From: Casuarina equisetifolia
Taxonomy: Eukaryota; Streptophyta; Magnoliopsida; Fagales; Casuarinaceae
Direction: 5' to 3'
DNA: 64,000 bases
Assembly: GCA_028551475.1 (NCBI GenBank)
Contig: CM052356.1
Coordinates: forward strand, 10,257,884 to 10,321,883
Below, one piece after another: positions 23,111 through 35,940 of the stretch (its first letter is position 1; each line of letters opens with the position of its first letter). Made by a program: the position numbers and the translations under genes. The notes beneath the pieces are model-generated. The model searched no databases. It was not told the DNA's origin and saw nothing but the letters and a program-made list of their open reading frames with translations.

Positions 23111-23744
23111 CTCATGACAATACACTAGTTTGTTGAAATTAGGACACGCGTATATAACTTACACTCATTGTTCCTAAACCCGCATCAAACTATAATCACA
23201 CAAGCTATGTCGTAATCAATCCACCTTCTATTTGGAGAAAATTAGAGAACTCCATCAATACATAGTTAAATACTTTTTCTAATTTAAGTTTTCAAAAGTT
23301 TTTTATTTTCATAAAAATCCCTTAAAAATTCAGAATAAACAATGATTAAATGTGATTGATGTAAATTCAATGCTTTTCTTAGTTACCTTGGTATAGGTTT
23401 GCTATAAATTTGTAAATCTATTACTTTCAGTGATCATCGAATTCACTATCAACCCATATTTGTACTTTTTGTCTATCTTTCTTAGGGTTTTTACTAAGTT
23501 GAACAATCTATCTACCAAAACCATCATTATTATAGAATATCATTTTCTATCTATATCTACTTATTGCCATTTTCCATTTTATCATTATTGAAACACAAGT
23601 TAGTGGATTTGATCCAAACATTGGTATTCTAGAAGAATAAGAAGCATCCTCCAATTTCATTATTATTTCTTGCAGTCAAATACAAAGTGATGACAAATAC
23701 TACAAGCAGATAATTTGAATTTTGAGATTACTCATAAAATAGTA
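23111..23744 (-). repeat. E block, shortened
   Basis: Most of the minisatellite part is missing ('gacaatacacta' is joined to 'gtttgttgaaattaggac'). The distal part is complete up to flank G. Confidence 0.55.
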
Positions 23745-24300
23745 AAAGCTCTTCTGTAGATATTGATATAAGTGGCATCTTATAGTTTTGTATAAAGGAG
23801 AACTCAGTAGAACAGAAGTTAGACTGTTTTCTTGCTAACATATGCTGGCACGTGACTGATGATAACATAGAAGAGCTTCATAAACCCCATCCTTGAGAAA
23901 GAGAAAAGTGACATACTAGGGCGGAGCCCGTATGAAGTCGAGGCCTGCATGAAGCTCTGATACAGAGATTATGCTAAATTTATACAATATAAGTTATGAT
24001 AGATGTCCAGCAACTTGGTTCTGTGAAGCTTTCATCACGTGCACCATGGTGACCGCAATGCATCCCAGCCACTACCATCGACCAAGTTGCCACCATGACT
24101 GGAAATCTAATGACGTGGTGGCCTCTGCCAGCTTGCCTCATCAAATACCAGGAAGCTAGCATTCATATTCTCCCATAATCCATCCACTCACTCCTCATTC
24201 ACGCCAAATTCCACTTTGTACTCGGCTTATTTTCCTTGGAGTTTCACGACACCTTCATCAGAAAATGACATGGAAGAATCATTTTGATACACTAGTGGTA
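23745..24300 (-). pseudogene. G flank plus DREB2 3' fragment, copy D6
   Basis: Second-subfamily copy with the 19-base deletion and one further lost G ('ccatgactggaaatc'). It precedes a two-unit E block and RUNKEL R4. Confidence 0.75.
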
Positions 24301-24839
24301 AGAATTATAATAATATATGATGACATTAGACAAAGATGGTAATTTATAAAAAATGACATATATAGAGTTATATTATTTACAAGTTTGTTGAAATTAAGAT
24401 GAATTAAACAAAGATGACAATTTATAAACAATGACATATATAAAATTATGTTATTTATATTTGTTTGTTGAAATTAAAACATGTCTGTATAATATACATG
24501 TATCTTTAATCTTGCGTCCAATTGTCATCACAAAAGTCGTATTGTAATTAATTTATCTTTTATTTTAGAAAAATTAGAAAACTCCATCAATACACAATTA
24601 AATATTTTCTATTTAAGTTTCTCAAAGTTTTCTTCTTTTGTAAAAGTTTTTTGGAAATTCAAGGCAAGTTAAGATTAAATGTAATTGATATAAATTCAAT
24701 GATTCTTTTTTTCCAAACAATGACAAAATCACATAATATTAATTTGACTATTTCTCTAGTAATAAAAACCCACCCAACCAAATAAAAAAGATCTTCTCCA
24801 TGATCATCAGGAGGGGGGTTTATCTCACCTGAAGACAAG
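24301..24839 (-). repeat. E block, two-unit form
   Basis: Two ~80-bp units, then the segment 'catgatcatcaggagg' that abuts the RUNKEL 3' end. Confidence 0.6.
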
Positions 24840-26236
24840 TCACTTACTCAAAAAAAACGTGTTCTGGATATCTTGAAAACCCAAATTTTCTGCAACTGCA
24901 CCAAGGCAGCCGCTGCAATTCCAGGGCCACAAGCGAAGCAGCATTACCTAAACCAGGCATACCTGAACTATTAGGCTCATCACAATAGCTAAACCAGCTG
25001 GTGAAACGAGCTGCCCAGGGTCCTTCCTGGCTGGAAATGTTCTCAATTGTTCTCAATGCATTAAGTTGAGTCATATCATCCTACCTTTTCTTAAAATTGA
25101 TGAGACCAATGAAATCAATGAATTTGAAACCTGCCAGCCAGATGTAGATTTATTGTCCTTTGATGGAGATTCTGGTGGATTATTGTCTCTGCTATGAACA
25201 AGTTGAGTTGATATATAGAATAGCAACTCACCTAAAGCAGCCATAGAAAACCTCCTCACTTTTTCCTGCTTATAACTAAGGCCATCTGTAAGTGAACCTA
25301 AAATTCCAGAATTTGCTAAATCGTCTTCGACTAAGTCGAGTGCCTTATCACCAAACCGATCAGCGAAGTAAGTTGAACACGCAAAGCAAAGGCCTTGGAT
25401 TGTCGGACCATTTTGAAAAGCATGAGCATCATTGGCCCACTGGTCAATATATTGGCTGCGTCAGCATTACTACCCAGCATCTCAAGGTATCTAATTACGT
25501 TCTGGTTCTCCCCAGCACCAGTGTTCCCGTTCAAAATGGCTACAATCTTATTGGTGATGGCATCCAATTTTCTCTAGGCATCTTCACAAAGTCAGATGCC
25601 TGCGGGGCCTCAAAGGGAAGTGAAGGAATCACCTCCAACAGTTTATCAGCTTTTCTTCCTGGCGTTACAGGTCTGACTGAAAGGCCAGATGGACGCCAAA
25701 GTACCTCTGAAATGTTATTGGAAGACCTTGTAGAATCAGAGTCAATGACTGACCTGATCCTTCCTTAACTCTCCGGTTCTTAGTTTGAGGACGGTGATTA
25801 TGAGGGAAAACAGTCACTTCAATCTGTTCTGAAGATGAGTCCTGATCTAGTGCTTTTGGTTCATCTGAGGCAGGCATACTGATAATAGGTGGAGCATCTA
25901 ACAGCTACGTGCTAGTTTCAATCTCTTCCAGTTTCCCTTGACTCTGATCTTGACTTGAAAACTTGTCTTCAGGCGTACAAGTTGCATTATCAAATCAAGT
26001 TCCATACCAGTGTTCTCAAATTTGACTTCACCATCATACTCAGAGCTATAGGCAAGGGGCTCCTGTATTTCTTTCTCGTTCTCCCTCTGTAAGTTTGACT
26101 TTGCTGTTCTTGAAAGTCTTAAGAGATTCACAGCTCTGGTAGCACTAGGACGATCTTTCTGTTTCTCTTCCACTACTTTGCCTGAAGCCTCAGTTTGGGT
26201 CCTTTGGCCACTTTTGTTTCTCTTCCACTAACCTCC
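24840..26236 (-). pseudogene. RUK: RUNKEL-like fragment, copy R4
   Basis: Differs from R1-R3 and R5: a large internal deletion joins the extreme C-terminus ('gaactattaggctcatcac') to an earlier part ('gctggtgaaacgagctg'), and the copy reaches much further towards the N-terminus. Open pieces are 25331-25567 (ILNGNTGAGENQNVIRYLEML, LRVQLTSLIGLVIRHST), 25665-25877 and 25898-26173 (KQKDRPSATRAVNLLRLSRTA). The pieces lie in different frames. Near-identical to R4' at 32110-33512. Confidence 0.8.
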
Positions 26237-26889
26237 CATCCAATTGCCATCACACAAGTCATGAATCATCAATTTGTCTTCATTCTAAGAAAATTAGAAA
26301 ACTCCATCAATACATAATTAAATGTTTTTTATTTAAGTTTTTAAAAATTTTTCTATTTTTGTAATTTATAAAAGGTGACATATATAAAATTAAATATGAC
26401 ATATATAAAGTCATATCATCTATAAATGATTGTTGAAATTAAACTAAATTAGACAAAAATGACAATTGATAAATGGTGATATATATAAAGTTATGTTATC
26501 TATACCATTAAAATTAAAATGCATGTATAATATATATGCATTATCCTTAACCTTATATTCAATTGTTATCATAGGAGTCATATTGTAATTAATCTACCTT
26601 TTATTTTGGAAAAATCAGAAAATTCCATTAATGCATAATTAAATGTTTCTTATTTAAGTTTTTAAAAATTTTCTATTTTTATAAAATCTATCAAATAATT
26701 TGTCTTTTTCATGTAAGACCTGTGTCTTGAAAGATGATTTTACATCTCACTTAAGTACTCAAAAAGAAAAATAAAGTAAAATGATAAGTCAAAACCCAAG
26801 TCTTAACACAAAATTCTTGTAAATTCTAATTGGAGCTACTCTAGTTAGCTCTAGACAACCAAAATTAAGTTCTAATTGAAATGTATTAA
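26237..26889 (-). repeat. E block plus spacer found only in units A and B
   Basis: Two-unit E to about 26720, then about 170 bases ('gacctgtgtcttgaaagatg' onward) found only here and at the equivalent place in the neighbouring tandem copy. It may be original hnRNP downstream sequence. Confidence 0.45.
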
Positions 26890-28225
26890 TGGTGGAATGT
26901 GTGACATTCACCATTCACCTACTTCACCAAATTGCCTTCACCTACAATGTTACAAATCCAAATGATCCTCCTATGCAGAAATTCCTCTGTTTGACTGTCT
27001 CTCGTTGACACTGTAACCTCCAAAATAACCTGGAGGATTTTTAGCAGAAACATCAGAAGCTGCACTTTCAAGCCCATAGCCAAAGGGACCAGACCTATCT
27101 CGCTCAGCAATTGATGAATTCCAAGTTTTCCCGTATGCGGAGCTGCTACTATTGAAGTCAGCAAAGGCCCCATCAAAACAATTTGATGCAACATAAGATG
27201 ATGTTGGGGCCGTACTGACATTAGTATTTCTTCCATAGCCTCCTATTCCCAAACCGTAGCTGTTATCACCACCTCGATAACCAAGATTTCCCCTATTATT
27301 AGAAACATTGTTTCCACCTTGTGCAGACATTCCTGAAGAACCCTAATTGACTCCAGTATTACCCATTGCATTTCCTACAATGCTCCCACTTCCAGATCTC
27401 TGGTAAGCACTGGAACTTGCAGAATTAGTTCCATAATTAAGTCCCCCACTTCCCCACAGATTTCGAGTGCCTGAGCTGAAAAAGGAAGAGCTTCCCAACA
27501 AAACTTATTTAAATTCCAAACAAAATAAGGGTTCAACCCACGCCCAAAGCTGAGATTGCTATTAAATTTTGCGCTCCCTCTAAAACCCGGAGTCAATCCT
27601 GATTCAAAATTCATACCCATTCCACAACCAGAACCAAAGGGAGTAAACCCACTCCGACCTCCAGCAATTGGACTTAATCTATCATCCATCCTTAGTCCAT
27701 AGCCTTCAACTGTATTTGGAGTATATCCTTGAGTATAGCCATTAAGGAAGCCATTGACCATACTAAGGCCACAATTGTGTCCACCGAGAGGGCTGCGACT
27801 GGGACCTGGGGACAACTCTTTGGGACCAGCGCGCCTGACCTCAACCATTTTACCATTTAGTTCATGAAAACCCTTAGCTAAAACCTTGTCTACAGCTTCC
27901 TCTGAATCATAAGTAATGAACCCAAAGCCTCTAGGCCTCTGGGTGTTGTGATCATACATTACCACAACATCAGCGATCGTCCCCAACTGATCAAAATAGT
28001 TCTTGAAGTCACTCTCTGTGACTGTGGATGCTAAACCTCCAACAAATATCTTTCTCTTGCGGCTTGGACCAGGAGAGCCATGGATGTTACTGATGTTTCT
28101 ATTTATAATAATTTGATCATCCCGAGGAACATAACAACTCGACTGGGATCTCATCCCCAGAAACATGTTCCATGAGATCCCAGCCGAGTTATGCATTAAC
28201 TCTATTTCTTTTTTCATGTCCTTTT
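26890..28225 (-). pseudogene. hnRNP-like RRM protein, 3' half, copy H2
   Basis: An open frame at 27375-28217 (280 codons) holds a complete second RRM with KIFVGG (RNP2) and RGFGFITY (RNP1), then the Gly/Asn-rich tail. A deletion near 27495 shifts the frame. The tail continues in another frame at 26971-27330 (GGDNSYGLGIGGYGRN, NRGISA then stop). The first ~35 residues of the open frame come from the junction hairpin and F sequence, not from the gene. Could express an RRM-only peptide, but nothing shows that it does. Confidence 0.8.
28136..28190. other. Junction hairpin, copy 2
   Basis: Same 19-bp arms as at 14957-15011, with one C in the right arm (cagCcgag) giving a G-T type mismatch. Confidence 0.85.
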
Positions 28226-28680
28226 TTTATTGAAACTTTTTTTTTTTTCCCTTTCTAATGCAAGGGTGGGGCGCTAAGAATTTTAAAAAATTATTTGGAA
28301 AAGGAGTATCCTAAAGTTCACCGCTCATATAGCAATTCCCCCAAATACCACTGAACCACGGGACTTTGAACTTTCTTTTCAGGAACTTGAAACATCGTAT
28401 CGCTCTCTTCCGTTCTTTTGGCTGAATTGATAACATGCGCATGTCATTACTTTGTGCCTGTTAAATTTCTGAGGCGCCAATTGCAGGAGATGGTACAGTA
28501 CAGAGCCAGACAAGAGCAGACATGGGCTTCTAACGAGGCAATAATGGTCAAAAACGACAGAACAGGCTAGTATTATACTACGGATTCTAAGTGTTCTTGT
28601 CTACGGTGCGCCAAAGACTTTTCGTTTATCCTCTGCTTATATTTTCATTTCGGGCTTAGAATTTGTTAAGGCATTCAAAC
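28226..28680 (-). repeat. F block, copy 3
   Basis: Equivalent to 15046-15501, with the same SINE-like piece (box A-like GTGGTTCAGTGGTA on minus, T-run at 28236-28250). Confidence 0.6.
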
Positions 28681-29080
28681 TCATGCTGGGGTGGAGCCCG
28701 TATGAGGCTGCATTGAGCTTTGATACACAACTTATGCTAATTTTATATACACTATAACTTATGATAGAGGTCTAGCAACTTGGTTCTATGAAGCTTTCAT
28801 CACATGCACCTTGGCGACTACAAATGCATCCCAGCTACTTCCATCGACCAAGTTGCCAGCAAAACTTCTAGATTCTCACATGATGGGGAAATCTAATGAC
28901 ATGGAGGCCTCTGCTCAGATTGCCTTATCAAAAACTAGGAAAGTGGCATTCATATTTCCCAAAAGTCCATGCACTGTCTCTTCATTCTCGCCGAATTTCA
29001 CTCTGTACTCGGCTTGCTTTCCTTGGGCTTCACTACACCTTGATCAAGGGAAGACTTGGCAGAACCGTTTTGATACACGG
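28681..29080 (-). pseudogene. DREB2 3' fragment, copy D7
   Basis: Undeleted subfamily. A single base is lost in 'ccttgggcttcac'. No AP2 domain; ends at the shared breakpoint. Confidence 0.75.
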
Positions 29081-29690
29081 GTGGTGAGGCTCATGACAAC
29101 ATACGGTAAGGTTAGATACATATGGCAATTTATGAAAATGACATAAATAAATTTAAGTTAACTATATGAGCTTGTTGAAATTAGGACACGCAAGCTTAAC
29201 TTATACACTTTGTCTCTAACCTTACATCCACCTATCATCATATAAGTTATGCCATAATCAATTCATCTTTTATTTTGAGAAAATTGGAGAACTTTATCAA
29301 CGCACATGGTTAAATGCTTTTTTATTGAAGTTTTCAAAAGTTTTATATTTTTATAAAAATTCCTTGGAAATTTATGATAAATTATGATTAAATGTGATTA
29401 ATGTAAATCAATGCTTTCCTTAATTACCTAGGTATAGGTTTGCTATGAATTTGTAAACCTATTACCTTCAATGATCATTGAATTCACTACCAACTCATAT
29501 TTGCATTTTTTGTCTATCTTTCTTAGGATTTTTACTAAGTTAAAAAATCTCTCCACCAAAACTATCATTATTATAGAATATTATTTTTCATCTATATTCA
29601 GTTATTGCCATTTTCCATTTTATCATTATTGAAACACAGGTCAGTGAATTTGACCCTAACACTGGTATACTAGAAGAACAAGAAGCATCC
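29081..29690 (-). repeat. E block, single-unit form
   Basis: Equivalent to 15873-16390. It runs into the hnRNP 5' half at 'aagaacaagaagcatcctcc'. Confidence 0.6.
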
Positions 29691-30695
29691 TCCTATCTTA
29701 TTAGTATTTATAATAATTTGATCATCCGGAGGATCAGCATTTTTTGCCTAAACCATTCTTCCATCAATGTTGTGCTTCTCCTTTATGACTATGTCTGCAG
29801 CAGCCGGGTCAGCAAAAACAACAAAGCCAAATCCGCGAGCACGGCCTGAGGTCCGATCCTTCATAATGATGGCTTCTACAACCTCCCCTTATGAACTGAA
29901 ATATTGCTCTAGACGCTCTTCATTTGTATCCCAAGATATCCCACCAATAAATAACTTACCACTATCAGATTGCATATTTCTACATGCCAAAAGCACTTTC
30001 ATCAGTTCATGCTCAAGAATCCAAAACTATAAGCGGCAGTATTATCAATTCAAAACAAAAAAGGCATGGACCACTTCAACCACAAATACATAAATTCTGC
30101 AGTGGATCCAGCCCATTATACACATTTCTTTTCAGAAACTGAACCACATATCAATGAAGATTAACTGAAAGAATCTATAACAGTGGCGGTTTGAGTGAAA
30201 TGTAAATACCATTCTAATCATGTTCCAAAACTCAACGCATTACCACGATAATGACTAGAAGAGTCGGAAATGAATGGAAATGTAGATGAATAACCAATCA
30301 GACATTGAAACCAACATCTCTTCGTATATTTATTACAACCTAAACCAACTCTGTCTCCAATACAAAAACCAATTTTCTCGGGTTCAATTCAAAAACATCA
30401 GATCGTTCATTGACCAATTAACTGATCCCGAATTAATCAAACCCGTTGAAATAAAATCCAGATGCCAAACTCGCAGAAAACTAAGATCTGAGGGGAGGCA
30501 GAATACGAATAAGAACATAGAGCAGAAATGCCTCCCTACAACCTTTTTGTTCGTCCTTTCAATTGTGTCTTATTGTATTAGTGATGCAAATTCAGTTACC
30601 AGACAGACCGAAACAAGTATGCGTCTAACCTATTTTCTAGACCCGGAGAGAGGGGTTCTAGAGAAAGAAAGAGACTGCCTATGTATAGGTTTAAT
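29691..30695 (-). pseudogene. hnRNP-like RRM protein, 5' half, copy 2
   Basis: First RRM and upstream untranslated sequence, carrying the same two in-frame stops as copy 1. The linker end (DDQIIIN) duplicates bases also present at the end of the 3' half. Confidence 0.75.
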
Positions 30696-31034
30696 ATAAA
30701 TTTGTTTATAGTAAACCTATTACCATCTATGACCATCAAATTCACTACTAACCCATATTTGTGTTTTTTGCCAATCTTTCCTAAGTTTTTGCTGAGTTAA
30801 AAAATCTCTTTACAAAAACCATCGCTTTGGTGGAAATTGTTTTCCAACTATTTCCAGTTGTTACCATTTGCCATTTTGTTATCATTGAAACACAAGTTAG
30901 TGGATTTGATTCAAACATTGGTATTCTAGAAGAATAAGAAGCATCCTCCTTTTTCATTATTATTTCTAGCGGTCAAATACAAAGTGATGACAACTACTAT
31001 AAGCGAGATAATTTGAATCTTGAAATTGCTCATA
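30696..31034 (-). repeat. E block, distal part only
   Basis: Same truncated E as at 17401-17690, between hnRNP 5' half and flank G. Confidence 0.55.
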
Positions 31035-31595
31035 AAATAGTAAAAGGTCTTCTGTAGATATTGATAGATTTGGCGTCTTATAGTTTTGTATAAAGGAGAA
31101 CTCAATAGAACAGAAGTTTGACTATTTTCTTGCCAACATATGCTGCTATGTGACTGATGATAACATAGAAGAGCTTCATAAACCCCACCCTCAAAAAAGA
31201 GAAAAGTGGCATACTAGGGCCGAGCCCGTATGAAGTGGAGACCTGCATTGAGCTCTGATACAGAGCTTATGCTAAATTTATACAATATAACTTATGATAG
31301 AGATCTAGCAACTTGGTTCTATTAAGCTGTCATCACATGCCCCATGGTGACCGCAATGCATCCCAGCCACTACCATCAACCAAGTTGCCACCATGACTGG
31401 AAATCTGGTGACCTCTGCCAGCTTGCCTCATCAAATACCAGGAAGCTCGCATTCATATTCTCCCACAATCCATCCACTCACTCCTCATTCTCGCCGAATT
31501 CCACTTTGTACTCGGCTTGTTTTCCTTGGAGTTTCACGACGCCTTCATCAGAAAATGACATGGAAAAATCGTTTTGATAGACTAGTGGTAAGAAT
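31035..31595 (-). pseudogene. G flank plus DREB2 3' fragment, copy D8
   Basis: Second subfamily (19-base deletion), with a further loss in 'aatctggtgacctctgcc'. It lies 7.29 kb from its equivalent D6. Confidence 0.75.
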
Positions 31596-32109
31596 TATAA
31601 TAATAAATGATGACGTTAGGTAAAGATGGTAATTTATAAAAAATGACATATATAAAGTTATATTATTAATAAGTTTGTTGAAATTAAGATAAATTAAATA
31701 AAAATGACAATTTATAAATAGTGACATCTAGAAAGTTATGTTATTTATATTTATTCGTTGAAATTAAGACAAACATGTATAATATATATGCATTGTGTCA
31801 AATTATTATCACAAAAGTAGTATTGTAATAAATCTATCTTTTATTTTGGAAAAATTAGAAAACTCCACCAATGCACAATTAAATGTTTTCTATTTAAGTT
31901 TCTCAAAATTTTTTTCTTTTGTAAAAGTTTTTTGGAAATTCAAGACAAGTTAAGATTAAATGTAATTTATATAAATTCAATGATTCTTTTTTTCCAAACA
32001 ATGAATCACATAATATTAATTTGATTATTTCTCTAGTAATAAAAACCCACCCAACCAAATAAAAAAGATCTTCTCCATGATCATCAGGAGGGGGGTTTAT
32101 CTCACCTGA
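31596..32109 (-). repeat. E block, two-unit form
   Basis: Counterpart of 24301-24839; it leads into RUNKEL R4'. Confidence 0.6.
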
Positions 32110-33512
32110 AGACAAGTCACTTACTCTCAGTAAATGTGTTCTGGTCTTGAAAACCCAAATTTTCTGCAACTGCACCAAGGCAGCCGCTGCAATTCCAGGG
32201 CCACAAGCGAAGCAGCATTACCTAAACCAGGTATACCTGAACTATTAAGCTCAGAAACAATAGCTAAACCAGCTGGTGAAACGAGCTGCCCAAGGCCCTT
32301 CCTGGCTGGAAATGTTCTCTCAATTGTTCTTAATGCATAAAGTTGAGTCATATTATCCTACCTTTTCTTAAAATTGATGAGACCAATGAAATCAATGAAT
32401 TTGAAACCTGCCAGCCAGATGTAGATTTATTGTCCTTTGATGGAGATTCTGGTGGTTTATTGTCTCTGCTATGAACAAGTTGAGTTGATATATAGAATAG
32501 CAACCCACCTAAAGCAGTCATAGAAAACCTCCTCACTTTTTCCTGCTTATAACTAAGGCCATCTGTAAGTGAACCTAAAATTCCAGAATTTGCCAGATCG
32601 TCTTCGACTAAGTCGAGTGCCTTATTACCAAACCGATCAGCGAAGTAAGTTGAACACGCAAAGCAAAGGCCTTGGACTGTCGGACCATTTTGAAAAGCAT
32701 GAGCATCATTGGCCCACTGGTCAAGATATTGGCTGCGTCAGCATTACTACCCAGCATCTCAAGGTATCTAATTACGTTCTGGTTCTCCCCAGCACCAGTA
32801 GTCCCGTCCAAAATGGCTACAATCTTATTGGTGATGGCATCCAATTTTCTTTAGGCATCTTCACAAAGTCGGATGCCTGCGGGGCCTCAAAGGGAAGAGA
32901 AGGTATCACCTCCAACAGTTTATCAGCTTTTCTTCCTGGCGTTACAGGTCTGACTGAAAGACCAGATGGACGCCAAAGTACCTCTGAAATGTCATTGGAA
33001 GACCTTGTAGAATCAGAGTCAATGACTGACCTGATCTTTCCTTAACTCTCCGGTTCTTAGTTTAAGGACTGTGATTATGAGGAAAAACAGTCACTTCAAT
33101 CTGTTCTGAAGATGAGTCCTGATCTAGTGCTTTTGGTTCATCTGAGGCAGGCATACTGATAATAGGTGGAGCATCTAACAGCTACGTGCTAGTTTCAATC
33201 TCTTCCAGTTTCCCCCGATTCTGATCTTGACTTGAAAACTTGTCTTCAGGCGTACAAGTTGCATTATCAAATCAAGTTCCATACCAGTGTTCTCAAATTT
33301 GACTTCACCATCATACTCAGAGCTATAGGCAAGGGGCTCCTGTATTTCTTTCTCGTTCTCCCTCTGTAAGTTTGACTTTGCTGTTCTTGAAAGTCTTAAG
33401 AGATTCACAGCTCTGGCAGCACTAGGACGATCTTTCTGTTTCTCTTCCACTACTTTGCCTGAAGCCTCAGTTTGGGTCCTTTGGCCACTTTTGTTTCTCT
33501 TCCACTAACCTC
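32110..33512 (-). pseudogene. RUK: RUNKEL-like fragment, copy R4'
   Basis: Counterpart of R4 at a constant offset of 7277 bases, with the same internal deletion and only scattered differences (for example SAARAV against SATRAV). Same interrupted frames: 32608-32844 and 33175-33450. Confidence 0.8.
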
Positions 33513-34169
33513 CCATCCAATTGCCATCACACAAGTCATGAATCATCAATTTGTCTTCATTCTCAGAAAATTAGAAAACTCCATCAATACATAATTAAAT
33601 GTTTTTTATTTAAGTTTTTAAAAATTTTTCTATTTTTGTAATTTATAAAAGGTGACATATATAAAATTAAATATGACATATATAAAGTCATATCATCTAT
33701 AAATGATTGTTGAAATTAAACTAAATTAGACAAAAATGACAATTGATAAATGGTGATATATATAAAGTTATGTTATCTATACCATTAAAATTAAAATGCA
33801 TGTATAATATATATGCATTATCTTTAATTTTATGTTCAATTGTTATCATAGGAGTCATATTGTAATTAATCTACCTTTTATTTTGGAAAAATCAGAAAAT
33901 TCCATCAATGCATAATTAAATGTTTCTTATTTAAGTTTTTAAAAATTTTCTATTTTTATAAAATCTATCAAATAATTTGTCTTTTTCATGTAAGACCTGT
34001 GTCTTGAAAGATGATTTTACATCTCACTTAAGTACTCAAAAAGAAAAATAAAGTAAAATGATAAGTCAAAACCCAAGTCTTAACACAAAATTCTTGTAAA
34101 TTCTAATTGGAGCTACTCTAGTTAGCTCTAGACAACCAAAATTAAGTTCTAATTGAAATGTATTAATGG
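33513..34169 (-). repeat. E block plus unit A/B spacer, second copy
   Basis: Counterpart of 26237-26889. Several of the few differences are C/T changes (for example 'atccttaacc' against 'atctttaatt'). Confidence 0.45.
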
Positions 34170-34529
34170 TGGAATGTGTGACATTCACCATTCACCTACT
34201 TCACCAAATTGCCTTCACCTACAATGTTACAAATCCAAATGATCCTCCTATGCAGAAATTCCTCTGTTTGACTGTCTCTTGTTGACACTGTAACCTCCAA
34301 AATAACCTGGAGGATTTTTAGCAGAAACATCAGAAGCTGCACTTTCAAGCCCATAGCCAAAGGGACCAGACCTATCTCGCTCAGCAATTGATGATTGCCA
34401 AGTTTTCCCGTATGCGGAGCTGCTACTATTGAAGTCAGCAAAGGCCCCATCAAAACAATTTGATGCAACATAAGATGATGTTGGGGCCGTACTGACATTA
34501 GTATTTCTTCCATAGCCTCCTATTCCCAA
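34170..34529 (-). pseudogene. hnRNP-like 3' half, copy H3, tail part
   Basis: C-terminal Gly/Asn-rich tail, nearly the same as H2, cut at 'tattcccaa' by the insertion at 34530. Confidence 0.75.
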
Positions 34530-35132
34530 CACTAAGCATGTTGGATCAGTTGGCATGGTTATGGATCATGAAGACAGAACCAAACTTGAGCTGGAAGAAA
34601 GAGGCCACCGAGCACTCAAGGCCTTGCTGGACTCACTGCCCTGACCTGTATCTACACAAGTCCCTGAAGATACTGAGGTGCTCGAAGATAGAACCAAGAC
34701 GCATGAAGTCCATGCACCACGTGCACAGCATGGAAAGTTTAATATCTATGACCTTGGAGGACAACACGGCTTTCATACAAGCAAGCACTCGGCCTTCACA
34801 AGCTATCATCATGGAGAGTCATCATCACACGCTACACCCGGAGTCAAGGCACCACCACCGAACCATCCCAGAAACAAGGAGAAAAGACACACCGACTATA
34901 ATGAAGTGTTCAAGAAGAAATCAGCTAAGGTTGGCTGTTCACATGGAAAATATGTTGCCGACTACACCGGCCATTGAAAATTGTATTATCTGAACAATAT
35001 TTTAACTACAGGATCTAGGCTATATAAGCCATCGAATGGCTTAGTGTTTTGCATCAAGTTTTCTCTAAGCCCTTGATCTACTTAATATAAGGCCCTTTTT
35101 GTTCGAGCCTTGTGTTTATCTCATTTTGCAAT
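34530..35132 (+). mobile_element. 603-bp LTR-like insertion replacing 8 target bases
   Basis: Absent from copy H2, where 'cccaaaccgtagctgttatc' is continuous; here 'accgtagc' is replaced. The insert is GC-richer than its surroundings. From 34539 (TGTTGG) to 35130 (TTTTGCA) it has TG...CA ends, and a TATA box (tatataagcc, 35021-35030) followed by a ~100-base leader, as in an LTR. No target duplication is seen. A short open frame at 34678-34977 (99 codons) matches nothing I know. Best guess: solo or relic LTR. Confidence 0.5.
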
Positions 35133-35575
35133 TGTTATCACCACCTCGATAACCAAGATTTCCCCTTCTATTAGAAACATTGTTTCCACCTTGAGCAGAC
35201 ATTCCTGAAGAAACCCAATTGACTCAGTATTACCTATTGCATTTCCTACAATGCTCTCACTTCCTGATCTCTGGTAAGCACTGGAACTTGCAGAATTAGT
35301 TCCATAATTAAGACCCCCACTTCCACACAGATTTCGTGTGCCTGAGCTGAAAAAGGAAGAGCTTCCCAACAAAACTTATTTAAATTCCCAACAGAATAAG
35401 GGTTCAACCCACGCCCAAAGCTGAGATTGCTATTAAATTTTGCACTCCCTCTAAAACCCGGAGTCAATCCTGATTCAAAATTCATACCCATTCCACAACC
35501 AGAACCAAAGGGAGTAAACCCACTCCGACCTCCAGCAATTGGACTTAATCTATCATCCATCCTGAGTCCATAGCC
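35133..35575 (-). pseudogene. hnRNP-like 3' half, copy H3, middle part
   Basis: Continues H3 after the 603-bp insertion. It shares with H2 the deletion near 'gcttcccaacaaaac'. It ends at 'ccatagcc', where the inverted-repeat element starts. Confidence 0.75.
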
Positions 35576-35681
35576 CTGGAACGTATGTGGGCTGTTGCTA
35601 TTTTGTGAATGGGCTTATTTTGGTTACAACCCACGCAGCAGAAGCGTGGTGGGCCCATAACCCATAGGTCCCAGGATCAAA

Positions 35682-35700
35682 ACTTGGCTCTGATGCCAAA
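35682..35700 (-). other. Primer-site-like motif (initiator tRNA-Met type)
   Basis: Read on minus, TTGGCATCAGAGCCAAG closely resembles the common Copia-type primer site TGGTATCAGAGC. It directly follows the LTR-like segment end. Confidence 0.6.
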
Positions 35701-35701
35701 T

Positions 35702-35940
35702 TGATATGGAGGTGGGCCTGAGATCTTGTAAAAGGTCTATTTACTAGCAAGGCTAGTCCGGTCCAAGCCACAAATTATTATTTCTTCGCCTCCTGCTTCC
35801 TATTTTTATTCCACAAATCCACTACACCCTTGACCCCATGTGAATCCCCTCCACAAGGAAAAATCCCCTCACTTGTTATTCAAAACAAACACCACACGAG
35901 CACTTTTCAAATTCAAACAGATATGCTATTTTTTCTCACA
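35702..35940 (-). repeat. LTR-like segment inside inverted-repeat element
   Basis: On minus it starts TGTGAGAAAA and ends CCATATCA (239 bases), preceded by the PPT-like AAACAGGGGGGTAA (35941-35955) and followed by the primer-site motif. In a normal element the primer site and PPT lie between two LTRs; here they lie outside a single one. Confidence 0.55.

Noticed and set aside
34678..34977. 99-codon frame in the 603-bp insertion as a host gene
   Set aside because: No domain recognised, overlaps another frame of similar length, and the segment has LTR-like features.
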